NCBI GenBank assembly: GCA_903642215.1
Contig: CAHJWG010000003.1
Location: 62,001-126,000 of the forward strand
Origin: Sphingobacteriaceae bacterium
Lineage (GTDB): Bacteria; Bacteroidota; Bacteroidia; Sphingobacteriales; Sphingobacteriaceae
DNA length: 64,000 nucleotides
Direction: 5' to 3'
Of this stretch, positions 18,761 through 28,409 are shown piece by piece. Positions within the stretch are counted from its first letter, which is position 1; the number at the start of each line of letters is the position of its first letter. A program made the translations under genes and the position numbers. Below the pieces are notes generated by a model. It was not told the origin of the DNA. It did no database searches and saw nothing but the letters and a program-made list of their open reading frames with translations.

Positions 18761-18785
18761 AATTATTATTTTTAAAATAATAATT
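18761..18785 (+). repeat. 25-nt perfect AT-only palindrome
   Basis: AATTATTATTTT (18761-18772), one central T, then AAAATAATAATT (18774-18785). It starts two bases after the stop codon of the GT14 gene and ends 24 bp before the next ATG. It could protect or process the transcript, or cause weak termination. Confidence 0.5.
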
Positions 18786-18809
18786 AGGTAATCAGGATAG
18801 TAAATAATA

Positions 18810-19646
18810 ATGTTTTCTATAATTATTCCAACTTGTAATCGTAATGCTTTATTGAAGCAATGTTTAGATTTGTTAAGTTCAAATAGTCAAGTTATAAGTT
18901 CAGACCAGTATGAAGTTATTGTTACAGATGACAGCAAACAACATCAGGCAAAAAAATTAATAGCAGAAAGTTATAATTGGGTAAAATGGATTGCCGGGCC
19001 TCAAATCGGGCCGGCAGCCAACCGGAATTATGGTGCTAAAAATGCAAATGGAGATTGGTTAGTTTTTATAGATGATGATTGCTTGCCGAATAAAGATTTA
19101 ATTAGAAATTATCAGAAAGCAATTACAAAGCACAAATCAGTATTAGTTTTTGAAGGATGTATTAAAGCGGATAGGAAACAACAAGATTTAGCAGAGGAAT
19201 CCCCGGTTAATGAAACTGGCGGTTATTTATGGTCGTGTAATTTTATGATTAGCAAAAGTCTCTTCTTAAATGATTTGAACGGTTTTGATGAAAACTTTCC
19301 ATATGCAGCAATGGAAGACGTTGACTTGGATTATAGGATTAACCAAATCAACATTAAAAAAACCTTTGTAAAAGAAGCATTTGTGATCCATCCATGGAGA
19401 CAACAAAAAAACATGCGGGACATTACTTTAAAAAGATTTAAATCAACTTTGTACTTTTTAAAAAAACATCCGGAGCGTAAAAAAGATATAAATTGTAAGT
19501 ATTATTTAGTTGCATTTTACAATTCATTCTTCAAAAACACTTTAATAAACGCTGCTAAATATAAATTTAAAGGGTTTTTTAGAAAAATCATTTATGATAT
19601 GCTACAGTTATATTTTTCTTTATATATATTAACACATAAAAATTAA
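18810..19646 (+). CDS. GT2 family glycosyltransferase
   Basis: 278 residues. FSIIIPTCNRNALLKQCLDLL, VTDDSKQ, GPAANRNYGAKNANGDWLVFIDDDCLPN and AMEDVDLDYRI are the GT2 motifs in the form seen in the mycofactocin/rhamnosyl-type subgroup (WcaA-like). The DDD at about residue 90 is the metal site and ED near residue 170 includes the probable base. It is followed by a 133-bp AT-rich gap. Confidence 0.87.
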   Translation: MFSIIIPTCNRNALLKQCLDLLSSNSQVISSDQYEVIVTDDSKQHQAKKLIAESYNWVKWIAGPQIGPAANRNYGAKNANGDWLVFIDDDCLPNKDLIRNYQKAITKHKSVLVFEGCIKADRKQQDLAEESPVNETGGYLWSCNFMISKSLFLNDLNGFDENFPYAAMEDVDLDYRINQINIKKTFVKEAFVIHPWRQQKNMRDITLKRFKSTLYFLKKHPERKKDINCKYYLVAFYNSFFKNTLINAAKYKFKGFFRKIIYDMLQLYFSLYILTHKN

Positions 19647-19779
19647 TTCTTATTTAAAATTTTAAAACTATACGCATTCGTTTATGCAATTTGTACCAGC
19701 TTTAAATCAATTAGTAATAACTTTTCAAAAGTGCTTACGTTAGAATTAGCTAAATTAGATAAACATCATTTTAATATTT

Positions 19780-21042
19780 GTGCAAAATTTTTTTTCAAGC
19801 TCTAATAAATTCTTTAGAAACAAGTATCTAAAATTTGGTATTAATAATTTCCAGCAGTTTAAATCTTTGATGATAAAAGGTATTAATTCATACCTGTTTA
19901 ATCCGCTTAATATAAAATCAAAATATTTAGGCGGCCCAAAATCTGCATTGTTATCATTTGAAGAAATTGATGCTTATATCGGAAAGAAAAAAGAACTTGG
20001 ATTGCCTTATTTCTCCTGGAAATTTTTTGATCAAGAAATAAAAATTAAAGATCCTGTATTTACAATTGGCACACCTGTACCAGGTGCAGAAGTTTCAGCA
20101 TACAAAACAAAAACAACTGAACATGCATACTCAATGCCGAATATTCGGATTTATAGTAAATTTTTCTTTTCCCTAACAGAAGATAATTATTTGTTAGCTC
20201 CTGTTTCTAATTACTACGGTGATGATAGAAAATCTCATCCGGCTTTCAGTACAATGTTTCTTCCAAAATGCAAAAAATTAAAAGGAATTTCTCTTATCGT
20301 AAGAGGCGGTGCATATTGGCATAAAATGCAAGATGGAATTCCAATTTTATACTTGGCTGATTTGGCTGGATTCGATTTTAAAAAAATAGATCATTTTATT
20401 ATTCAGGATCAAATAATAGATAATAATAGTATTTTTACAAGAGTAGGGATTCCTCTTGAAAAGCAAGTAAGACTTTATGACGAAAAAGATTGTTATGAAT
20501 GTGAAAGATTGATATTTGCCTCTTGGTATGACCGGAAAGGTGATTGGTACAAGGATTATTTGTTAAAAGTTATTCAACCAAAAAGAATTAATAAGGATTT
20601 TCCGAAAAGAATATATTTAAGCAGATCCAGAGTTAATACGAGGAAAGTTTTAAACGAAGATGCAGTAGTTGAATTGTTAAAGTTGTATGGATTTAAATGC
20701 TTGCACAACGAGGATTTTTCAATTGACGAGCAGATAAACATATTTCAACAAGCTACACATATTATTTCTTGCCATGGTTCACAATTAACGAATATTATAT
20801 TTTGTAAACCGGGTACAAAGATTTGTGAGATTAGACATATTACACATAATATCCATTATAGAAAGGCTTTTCATGATTTATCAAATGGATTTAACTTAGA
20901 TTATTATTTATTATATACAGATCGGGGAGAGAAATTTTATGATGAAAATAATAATATTATTGAAACAGATACACACATGTATATAGATCTTAACGATATG
21001 AGATTGATGTTGAATAAAATGGAATTAGAAGAATTAAGATAA
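19780..21042 (+). CDS. GT61 family glycosyltransferase
   Basis: 420 residues. The C-terminal half has the DUF563/GT61 pattern: KRIYLSRSRVNTRKVLNEDAVVELLKLYGF, FSIDEQINIFQQATHIISCHGSQLTNIIFCKPGTKICEI. The HGSQLTN motif is the family hallmark. Plant and bacterial GT61 enzymes transfer xylose, arabinose or GlcNAc. The GTG start at 19780 gives the full frame; no ATG lies close to it. The next gene starts directly after its stop with no spacer. Substrate unknown. Confidence 0.85.
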   Translation: MQNFFSSSNKFFRNKYLKFGINNFQQFKSLMIKGINSYLFNPLNIKSKYLGGPKSALLSFEEIDAYIGKKKELGLPYFSWKFFDQEIKIKDPVFTIGTPVPGAEVSAYKTKTTEHAYSMPNIRIYSKFFFSLTEDNYLLAPVSNYYGDDRKSHPAFSTMFLPKCKKLKGISLIVRGGAYWHKMQDGIPILYLADLAGFDFKKIDHFIIQDQIIDNNSIFTRVGIPLEKQVRLYDEKDCYECERLIFASWYDRKGDWYKDYLLKVIQPKRINKDFPKRIYLSRSRVNTRKVLNEDAVVELLKLYGFKCLHNEDFSIDEQINIFQQATHIISCHGSQLTNIIFCKPGTKICEIRHITHNIHYRKAFHDLSNGFNLDYYLLYTDRGEKFYDENNNIIETDTHMYIDLNDMRLMLNKMELEELR

Positions 21043-23208
21043 ATGCTGCAGCCGTTAGTTTCCGTTATCATTCCAACTTATAATTATAATAATTATATTA
21101 TCGAAGCTATTAATAGTGTTCTGTCTCAAACTTATCCTAAAGAGAAAATCGAAATAATTGTAGTTGACGATGGTTCGACAGATGATACTTCTGAGGTTTT
21201 AAAAGATTTGATCGACAAAAATATAATCCAATATTATTATCAGGAAAACAAAGGAAAAGCCAATGCTACTTTTAATGCTATAAAAAGATGTACCGGAAAA
21301 TATGTTTTTAACCTGGATGCTGATGATTATTTTTTGCAAACTAAAATAGCTGAGTATGTAAAAGTATTTGAAAAAGACGATACAATTGTACATGTTGGAA
21401 CAGCTGCAAAAGTATTATATCAATATAATAACACATTCATAACTGAAAAGTTACCAAAAGATATATTAGGAAAACCTTTGTATGGTAACTGGCTTTTACA
21501 ACGTTTTTATAGTAGTAATATGTTTTTTGGCGGAGGAACTACTTATGCTGCAAGAGCATCAATACTTAAAACAATCAATATCCCGAATACTGTTGATATG
21601 TATATTGATGAATTTCTTTTATTAGCAATCTTACCATTAGGAAAAAGCTTTTTTTTGGATGAACCTTTATCTGTTTGGCGGAAGCATAAAGATAATTTCT
21701 CTGTTTTTACAGAACAAAAAGAAAATCAAATTATAAAAGACAGAAGGCTGTTGCAATCGTCGGCTGCTGTTTTAAAATATCTTACTGAAAATAACTTTGA
21801 TAAAACACTGATTACGATCTATAGTTTGCAGGATGCTACCAGGCAAATTGCTTTTAAAGAATCGACAAACAACAAAAAGATAACAGATATACTTGAGTAC
21901 GCTTTTAAAGTTTTTTTCAAAATAAAACCTGGTTTAAGGTTAATTAATAAATATAATGTTGTTAACCGGCTAGTGCCTTTAACTATATTAAAATTAGTAA
22001 AAAAGTCTTACCAGCAAACCAGTATAACTTTTAATGCCGACAGCAAACAAAATACACTGGAACCAATAGTTAATGAACACACAACTTCTTTTGATGGAAA
22101 TAAAACTATTTATATTGTAACACCTAATTATCCTCCTGATATCTGCGGAATTGGAGATTATACAAGTTTTTTATCTAAAAACTTAATGGATACAGGTATT
22201 GATGTACATATTATCACTTTTTCTAAAGATGTTATAGAAACAGAAAGGATACATGTAATTAAAAAAGGATATGAAAAAAGTATTGTTTCCTGGTTACAAC
22301 ATCTAAAACCGCCAAAACAAGTTAACACTATTATTTTTCAATACGAAGCTTATTCGTTTAGCAAAATTGGTATTCCTTTATATTTAATCTACATTTCTTT
22401 GATGCTAAGGATTAAAGGTTATAAAATTTCGGTAATGTTTCATGAGGTAGCAACCAGGTTATATATTTCAAGTCCTAAAAAAATTATAGTTAGTCTTTTG
22501 CAACTTACTGTTGCTTATTTTATAACTGCTTTATCTTCTGCACGAACAACCTCTACTACATTTAATGCTAAACAATTAAGGCCTTTTCATTTTATATTTT
22601 TACCAATTCCAAGTAATTTTACAAGAAATAAAAGTATTAATCAAAACATTAATGATTTACCAGCTATTGGTTGCTTCGCCAATCGGGTTGATGCCTTTTT
22701 TGCAGCAGTTGTAGATCAAATTTTAGAAAATAATTTAGGCCTAGTATATTTAATAGGTAAACAAAGCAAGGCCAATAATGATGTTTGGACAAAGCATAAC
22801 TTTTATAATAAACCAAATTTAATTATAACCGGCACTTTATCTCCTACCGGTATGGAAGAATGCTTTAATAACCTCAACTTGTTTATACACATGGAGAGAA
22901 TTGACGCACAAGGAAGAGGCGGCGCATCTTTAAAAAATGGAAGTTTGGCAGCAGCTTTAAATTGGGGTTTACCTGTAATTACATCAAAAGGTGATATGAC
23001 AGATGAAAATGCATTGCAAAATAAAGTAAATATTTTATTTGTAAATAACCCATATCAAGTAGAAGATTGGGTAAATGCTGTAAAGTATTTAAATAACCGT
23101 GAGGATTTAAAAAAATCAATACAAAAAAATGTAGTTCAATTTTATGAGCACAATTTGAGCTGGCATACAATTACTCAAAAATATTTAGCTATTTTGAGTA
23201 ATAATTAA
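21043..23208 (+). CDS. GT2-GT4 fusion glycosyltransferase
   Basis: 721 residues, two enzymes in one chain. Residues 1-~260 are GT2: VSVIIPTYNYNNYIIEAINSVLSQTY, VDDGSTDDTSEV, NLDADDYFLQ. Residues ~350-721 are GT-B: YIVTPNYPPDICGIGDYTSFLSKNL at the acceptor loop and GGASLKNGSLAAALNWGLPVIT at the donor loop. The second half lacks the E-x7-E motif, although ERIDAQGRGGAS aligns near it. The frame is continuous, so this is a real fusion and not a missed stop. Two successive sugar additions by one protein are likely but unproven. Confidence 0.85.
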   Translation: MLQPLVSVIIPTYNYNNYIIEAINSVLSQTYPKEKIEIIVVDDGSTDDTSEVLKDLIDKNIIQYYYQENKGKANATFNAIKRCTGKYVFNLDADDYFLQTKIAEYVKVFEKDDTIVHVGTAAKVLYQYNNTFITEKLPKDILGKPLYGNWLLQRFYSSNMFFGGGTTYAARASILKTINIPNTVDMYIDEFLLLAILPLGKSFFLDEPLSVWRKHKDNFSVFTEQKENQIIKDRRLLQSSAAVLKYLTENNFDKTLITIYSLQDATRQIAFKESTNNKKITDILEYAFKVFFKIKPGLRLINKYNVVNRLVPLTILKLVKKSYQQTSITFNADSKQNTLEPIVNEHTTSFDGNKTIYIVTPNYPPDICGIGDYTSFLSKNLMDTGIDVHIITFSKDVIETERIHVIKKGYEKSIVSWLQHLKPPKQVNTIIFQYEAYSFSKIGIPLYLIYISLMLRIKGYKISVMFHEVATRLYISSPKKIIVSLLQLTVAYFITALSSARTTSTTFNAKQLRPFHFIFLPIPSNFTRNKSINQNINDLPAIGCFANRVDAFFAAVVDQILENNLGLVYLIGKQSKANNDVWTKHNFYNKPNLIITGTLSPTGMEECFNNLNLFIHMERIDAQGRGGASLKNGSLAAALNWGLPVITSKGDMTDENALQNKVNILFVNNPYQVEDWVNAVKYLNNREDLKKSIQKNVVQFYEHNLSWHTITQKYLAILSNN

Positions 23209-23233
23209 ACTATCTTGACTAATAAAAAAGCAG

Positions 23234-23248
23234 GGTAAAAGAAGCATT
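23234..23248 (+). repeat. Dispersed element TAAAAGAAGYA, copy
   Basis: GGTAAAAGAAGCATT in the 83-bp gap between the fusion glycosyltransferase and the following GT4 gene. Confidence 0.7.
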
Positions 23249-23291
23249 TGTACTAACTTAATCCTGTTTAACCTTTTCCTATATATTTGAT

Positions 23292-24356
23292 TTGAAAATA
23301 CTATTTTTATCACATAACTTTTATCCTTTTATTGGTGGTATTGAGGCAAATTCTGATATTTTATCACGTGCTTTTTATAAAGCCGGTCATGATGTCCGGG
23401 TTTTAACTTGGACAATGTATTCCAGAGAAAACATTTTTCCTTTCCAAATTATTAGAAATCCTTCGACTATACAATTACTTAAAGAGCATAAATGGGCAGA
23501 CTTGGTATTCGAAAATAATCCATGTTTACGCTTAGCGTGGCCAAACCTAATTTTTAACCATACTTCTATTGTTGCTCTAAATACCTGGGTTTCTCGTATT
23601 GACGAAGAAACTGGTGTTCATGGAAAAATTGGTTTGCAAGACCGGTTGAAATTTTTATGGTTCAAACGTGCAGCTAAAGTAATAGCAGTAAGTGATGCGA
23701 TTAGAAAGCATAGTTTTCCACCGGCTATTGTAATCGGCAATCCGTATCAATCAGCAGTTTTTAAAATTATCCCGGGTATTGTTAAAAATGAAGGCTTTGT
23801 TTTTTTGGGTAGATTGGTATCCAATAAAGGTGTAGACGAAGCTATAAAAGCAATTCAGAAATTGATTTTACTGGATAAAAAAGAAAAGTTTTTAACTTTC
23901 AAGCCAACTTTAACAATCATAGGAGATGGTCCGGAGAGATTTAAATTGGAAAAGCTTACTGCCGATCTTAAAATAACAGAATATGTCCATTTTAACGGTT
24001 CGCTTAGAGGTAACGATATTGCCGTTTGTTTAAATAAACATCGATATATACTAGTTCCGTCTTTATGGGAAGAACCTTTTGGCAACGTTGTTTTAGAAGG
24101 AATGGCTTGCGGTTGCTTACCTATTGTTTCTGATGGCGGGGGTTTACCGGATGCGATTGGGAATGCAGGTATTAGTTTTAAACGTGGCGATACTGAGGCA
24201 ATGGTTTTGTGTATTAAAAGATTGTTAGAACAGCCTGAATTAGAACAACAGCTTCGGGATGCGGCAAAAAATCATCTTACTAAACACTATCCCAATATAG
24301 TTTCACAGCGTTACCTGGACGTGATTGAAAAAGCAGTAAAATTAGCTATAAAATAA
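23292..24356 (+). CDS. GT4 family glycosyltransferase
   Basis: 354 residues, GT-B. ILFLSHNFYPFIGGIEANSDILSRAF is the acceptor-side glycine loop, VIGNPYQ and FVFLGRLVSNKGVDEAI mark the junction, and WEEPFGNVVLEGMACGCLPIVSDGGGLPDAIG carries the E-x7-E pair and a donor loop. The length is normal for GT4. TTG start at 23292, matching where GT4 proteins normally begin. The next gene is 4 bp downstream. Confidence 0.9.
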   Translation: MKILFLSHNFYPFIGGIEANSDILSRAFYKAGHDVRVLTWTMYSRENIFPFQIIRNPSTIQLLKEHKWADLVFENNPCLRLAWPNLIFNHTSIVALNTWVSRIDEETGVHGKIGLQDRLKFLWFKRAAKVIAVSDAIRKHSFPPAIVIGNPYQSAVFKIIPGIVKNEGFVFLGRLVSNKGVDEAIKAIQKLILLDKKEKFLTFKPTLTIIGDGPERFKLEKLTADLKITEYVHFNGSLRGNDIAVCLNKHRYILVPSLWEEPFGNVVLEGMACGCLPIVSDGGGLPDAIGNAGISFKRGDTEAMVLCIKRLLEQPELEQQLRDAAKNHLTKHYPNIVSQRYLDVIEKAVKLAIK

Positions 24357-24360
24357 ATTA

Positions 24361-25602
24361 ATGAAAGTAGTTATTTCGCACCCAACCGGTAATGAATCTT
24401 TTCGTGGTGCTGCAATTGGCCTTCAAAAAGCCGGAATGCTTGCCGGTTTCAGGACTACCGTAGCTACCTTCCCAGGTAATATATTTGATAAATTAAGCAG
24501 TTTTGGCCCTTTCGCCGAATTTGGAAGAAGAAATTATGATCCGGCATTAGCAACTTATTCACAAGCCTGGCCATGGTACGAACTGGCAAGGTTTGCCGCC
24601 ACAAAAGCAGGGCTTAAAAATTTGATTAAACACGAAACCGGAATTTTTAGTGTAGATAGGGTTTACAGGAACTTAGATAAAAGGGTAGCTAAAAGTTTAA
24701 AACAAATGGCTACTAACGGAACCAATGCGGTATATGCTTATGAAGACGGAGCTTTGTTTTCTTTTCGGGAAGCAAAAAAACTGCAACTGAAACGTTTCTA
24801 TGATCTGCCAATTGGTTATTGGCGTACGGCAAAACGTCTTTTGGAAGTAGAATGCGAACGCTGGCCGGAATGGTCTCCAACATTGATAGGTATGGAAGAT
24901 TCTGAAGAAAAATTAGCACGGAAAGATGAGGAGCTTCTTTTAGCCGACAAGATCTTTGTTGCCAGCCAATTTACATCAAATACATTAAAAGATTATCCCG
25001 GTAAATTGGCACCAATTGAAGTAATACCTTACGCCTTTCCGCCTGTTGCCAGTTCACGTAATTACACTTCAATTTTAAATTCTAAACCAATAAAATTACT
25101 TTTTGTAGGAGGATTATCGCAAAGAAAAGGTATTGCTGATCTGTTTGCAGTAGTTGAAAAGCTTAAAAACCATGTTGAATTAACAGTTGTCGGAAAAAAA
25201 ATAGCTGATCAATGTCCCGCTTTGGATGCAGCACTGGCAAAACACCGTTGGATTCCAAGTTTACCTCATTTTAAGGTTTTGGAACTGATGCGAGAACATG
25301 ACGTACTAGTTTTTCCTTCCCTGTTTGAAGGTTTTGGGTTGGTAATTACAGAAGCAATGTCGCAAGGTACACCAGTTATTACTACAGACCGCACCGCCGG
25401 TCCGGATTTAATCAAACATGGAGAGAACGGATGGTTGGTTGAAGCAGGCTCAACAAATGCTCTACAGGTTGCTGTTGAAGAACTTTTACATCAACCTAAT
25501 ATAGTTGCAGAAGTAGGGCGCGAAGCAATGAAAACTGCTAAAAAACGGACTTGGGATATATATCAGCAGGAATTGGTTAGGGCAATAAATAAAACATATT
25601 AA
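24361..25602 (+). CDS. GT4 family glycosyltransferase
   Basis: 413 residues, GT-B. ISHPTGNESFRGAAIGLQKAGML forms the acceptor loop; a long insert (residues ~60-200) includes YAYEDGALFSFREAKKL. PIKLLFVGGLSQRKGIADLF and FEGFGLVITEAMSQGTPVITTDRTAGPDLI (E-x7-E) define the donor domain. This subgroup is frequent in Bacteroidota and cyanobacterial polysaccharide loci. Base composition is somewhat richer in GC than in the genes to the left. Confidence 0.9.
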   Translation: MKVVISHPTGNESFRGAAIGLQKAGMLAGFRTTVATFPGNIFDKLSSFGPFAEFGRRNYDPALATYSQAWPWYELARFAATKAGLKNLIKHETGIFSVDRVYRNLDKRVAKSLKQMATNGTNAVYAYEDGALFSFREAKKLQLKRFYDLPIGYWRTAKRLLEVECERWPEWSPTLIGMEDSEEKLARKDEELLLADKIFVASQFTSNTLKDYPGKLAPIEVIPYAFPPVASSRNYTSILNSKPIKLLFVGGLSQRKGIADLFAVVEKLKNHVELTVVGKKIADQCPALDAALAKHRWIPSLPHFKVLELMREHDVLVFPSLFEGFGLVITEAMSQGTPVITTDRTAGPDLIKHGENGWLVEAGSTNALQVAVEELLHQPNIVAEVGREAMKTAKKRTWDIYQQELVRAINKTY

Positions 25603-25639
25603 ATATAAGAGCTTATTTAAATTATTAACGGGAATACTA

Positions 25640-25652
25640 ATACTTCTTTTAT
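25640..25652 (-). repeat. Dispersed element, left copy of an everted pair
   Basis: ATACTTCTTTTAT on the + strand. It lies 58 bp from the oppositely oriented copy at 25711-25724, in the 206-bp gap before the Wzy-like gene. Confidence 0.65.
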
Positions 25653-25710
25653 GACTAAAAATTTGTGTTAATTTTTCTTCCTTCAGCATTAGGTTTTTGG
25701 ATTTTTAGAA

Positions 25711-25724
25711 GATAAAAGAAGTAC
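25711..25724 (+). repeat. Dispersed element, right copy of an everted pair
   Basis: GATAAAAGAAGTAC, 84 bp before the ATG of the Wzy/ligase-like gene. It is followed by an AT-rich tract with no other recognised feature. Confidence 0.65.
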
Positions 25725-25808
25725 ATAAAGAATATTGAATCAAGTTTAAATATTCTTTAAGAATGATTAAAATCATAAATTTAAGTATGAATATAAAAAT
25801 TAGATTAA

Positions 25809-27182
25809 ATGGTAAATATTGATATTAATCCGGCTTTAGTTCTTGAAAAGCAGTATACAGTAGTAAAAAAGAAATCCGCTGATCCTAATCATGGGCTTAA
25901 ACAGGGCATTTGGGTTTATTTTCTGTTACTAATTTTTGAAGGTGCTTTAAGAAAATGGATTTTACCCGGTTTAGCAACTCCTTTACTAATTATCCGCGAC
26001 CCGGTTGCTGTTTGGTTGATTATCAAATGTTGGCAAAGAGGGCTTTTACCTTCTTCAATATATTTAAAAGCAATGGCTTTAATTGGAGTGATTAGTATTT
26101 TCACAGCAGTTTTTTTAGGACACGGAAATTTGTTAGTTGCCTTGTACGGCGTAAGACCTTTTTTAATTCATTTTCCACTTGTATTTGTAATTGGTAGAAT
26201 CTTTAATAGAGATGATGTAATTAGGATTGGAAAAGCTACGTTATGGATGACGATACCAATGACAATATTGATTGGTATGCAATTTTATAGCCCACAATCT
26301 GCCTGGGTAAATCGGGGTGTTGGTGGAGATATGGCCGGGGCCGGGTATATTGGTGCGCAGGGCTTTTTTAGGCCGCCTGCTACTTTTTCTTTTACAACAG
26401 GCACTACTGCTTTTTATAGTTTTGCTGCTTGCTATATATTTTACTTCTTATTCAATATTAAACAAGTCAATAAACTTCTACTTGTTGCTGCTACAATAAG
26501 CCTTTTTGCCGCTGTACCTTTTTCTATAAGCCGAAGTTTGCTTTATCAAATTGCCGTTACATTTATCTTTGTTTTATTAGCAGCATTTAGAAAACCGGAA
26601 AATATTGGTAAAATCCTAATTGCAATTGCTGGAGCTACAGTAGTAATTATGATTCTTGGCCAAATTAGTTTTCTAAGCAAACCAATAGAAGCATTTACAG
26701 AACGGTTCACTACTGCCGGAAAAAACGAAGGCGGAATGATAAAAGGTACTTTGGGTAACCGGTTTACTGCCGGTTTAACACTTGCATTTACCGAGGCTGC
26801 AGATAAACCTTATTTTGGCTTTGGAGTGGGTATGGGTACAAAGGTGGGAAGTATGCTACTATCTGGAAGAACTACAGTCTATTTAATTGCTGAAGATGAA
26901 TGGCCAAGATTAATTGGAGAAATGGGGGCATTAATGGGTATGATTGTCATATTTTTACGCGTGGGATTAACAATTAAAATTTCATTAGCTTGTTACAAAA
27001 GATTGGCAGCAAATGATTTATTGCCTTGGGTACTATTAAGTTATGGTTTGTTAACATTATTAGAGATAGGCTGGTCACAACCTACTTATTTAGGTTTTTA
27101 CGTAATGATAGGCGGACTCATGTTTGCTTCATTAAATCCCAGAGAATCAAAAAATCAGTTAGAGAGTAGCTACAAACACTAG
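25809..27182 (+). CDS. Wzy/O-antigen ligase-like membrane protein
   Basis: 457 residues with about ten to twelve hydrophobic segments and a soluble N-terminal tail of ~30 residues. The largest non-membrane stretch (about residues 290-370) has FGFGVGMGTKVGSMLLSG and EDEWPRLIGEMGALMG, as in the periplasmic loop of O-antigen polymerases and ligases (Wzy_C/WaaL superfamily), where an Arg or Glu is catalytic. In this cluster a polymerase (Wzy) role is most likely. Sequence alone cannot separate Wzy from WaaL. It is preceded by a gap containing two copies of the dispersed element. Confidence 0.8.
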   Translation: MVNIDINPALVLEKQYTVVKKKSADPNHGLKQGIWVYFLLLIFEGALRKWILPGLATPLLIIRDPVAVWLIIKCWQRGLLPSSIYLKAMALIGVISIFTAVFLGHGNLLVALYGVRPFLIHFPLVFVIGRIFNRDDVIRIGKATLWMTIPMTILIGMQFYSPQSAWVNRGVGGDMAGAGYIGAQGFFRPPATFSFTTGTTAFYSFAACYIFYFLFNIKQVNKLLLVAATISLFAAVPFSISRSLLYQIAVTFIFVLLAAFRKPENIGKILIAIAGATVVIMILGQISFLSKPIEAFTERFTTAGKNEGGMIKGTLGNRFTAGLTLAFTEAADKPYFGFGVGMGTKVGSMLLSGRTTVYLIAEDEWPRLIGEMGALMGMIVIFLRVGLTIKISLACYKRLAANDLLPWVLLSYGLLTLLEIGWSQPTYLGFYVMIGGLMFASLNPRESKNQLESSYKH

Positions 27183-27236
27183 GAAGTATGCTTTATAAAT
27201 CATTGAAAAACTATTTTTGACTATATAAAGTTTACT

Positions 27237-28406
27237 TTGAACCTCACCTTCTTCACTCATCCAAATTTCCTTGGCCATCAAAGTATGCCACGTTTTGCTA
27301 AAATGCTGGCAGATGGAATGCAAAAGCGAGGGCATGTGGTAGAAATATGGTCTCCTAAACCAAAATTTTATAACTTGCCTTTTCCCAAATTCTTCAAAAA
27401 GTGGCTGGGTTATATTGATCAGTACATCGTTTTTCCGGTACAAATAAAACAACATTTAAAATCTGCGAAACAAGATATCTTATTTGTTTTTACGGATCAT
27501 GCGCTTGGGCCCTGGTTACCTGTTGTTGCTGGTTTGCCAAATGTTGTTCATTGTCATGATTTTCTTGCCCAGCAATCTGCACTTAATTTGATTTCGGAAA
27601 ATCCAACTTCTTGGACTGGCAAGCAATATCAGGCCTATATCCGCAGAGGTTATTCTAAAGGAAAAAATTTTATCTCTGTTTCAATTAAGACACAGCAGGA
27701 TTTACATACGTTTATTGATCCATCACAGGTAAAATCATACGTTGTTTATAATGGCCTTAACCAGTTTTTTGAAGTAAAGGATGCAGTAGTTGCCCGAAAC
27801 AAGATTAGTAACAAAACCGGAATCGATTTAAAAAACGGTTATTTACTACATATCGGCGGCAATCAATGGTATAAAAATCGGTTAGCAGTAGTTGAAATAT
27901 ATGATGCCTGGCGGGATTTAACTGAGCTTTCCATCCCACTTCTGTTAATTGGCGAAAAACCTGATGAAAAACTAAACATCCGAATTAACCAATCCAAATA
28001 CAAATCTGCTATTTATAGTTTTAATAATGTTGAAGATGACTTAATTAACGATGCCTATTCCGGTGCAACTGCGTTTCTTTTTCCTTCGCTAGCCGAAGGT
28101 TTTGGTTGGCCGATTGCCGAAGCAATGGCTTGTGGTTGCCCGGTTATTACAACCGGGGAAGCACCAATGACAGAAGTTGCAGGCGATGCAGGTTTTTTAA
28201 TTCCGAAGCAGCCGAACACTCCTGTAGAAGTTAAACCTTGGGCGGCAAATGCGGCAAAAATAGTTGAAGAAATTGTGTTCTTTTCATCTGAAAAACGTTC
28301 CAATGTAATTAGTGCCGGAGTTGAAAATGCAAAGCGTTTTAATGTTGATCATGCTTTAGATCAAATTGAAAAAATTTATGAAAGCATCCTTCAAAATCAA
28401 AAATAA
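27237..28406 (+). CDS. GT4 family glycosyltransferase
   Basis: 389 residues, GT-B. LTFFTHPNFLGHQSMPRFAKMLADGM at the N-terminus, VVYNGLNQFF at the hinge, GYLLHIGGNQWYKNRLAVVEIY opening the donor domain, and AEGFGWPIAEAMACGCPVITTGEAPMTEVAG with E-x7-E. Similar to WbyK-type mannosyltransferases in layout. TTG start at 27237. The next gene begins 3 bp after the stop. Confidence 0.9.
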   Translation: MNLTFFTHPNFLGHQSMPRFAKMLADGMQKRGHVVEIWSPKPKFYNLPFPKFFKKWLGYIDQYIVFPVQIKQHLKSAKQDILFVFTDHALGPWLPVVAGLPNVVHCHDFLAQQSALNLISENPTSWTGKQYQAYIRRGYSKGKNFISVSIKTQQDLHTFIDPSQVKSYVVYNGLNQFFEVKDAVVARNKISNKTGIDLKNGYLLHIGGNQWYKNRLAVVEIYDAWRDLTELSIPLLLIGEKPDEKLNIRINQSKYKSAIYSFNNVEDDLINDAYSGATAFLFPSLAEGFGWPIAEAMACGCPVITTGEAPMTEVAGDAGFLIPKQPNTPVEVKPWAANAAKIVEEIVFFSSEKRSNVISAGVENAKRFNVDHALDQIEKIYESILQNQK

Positions 28407-28409
28407 ACA

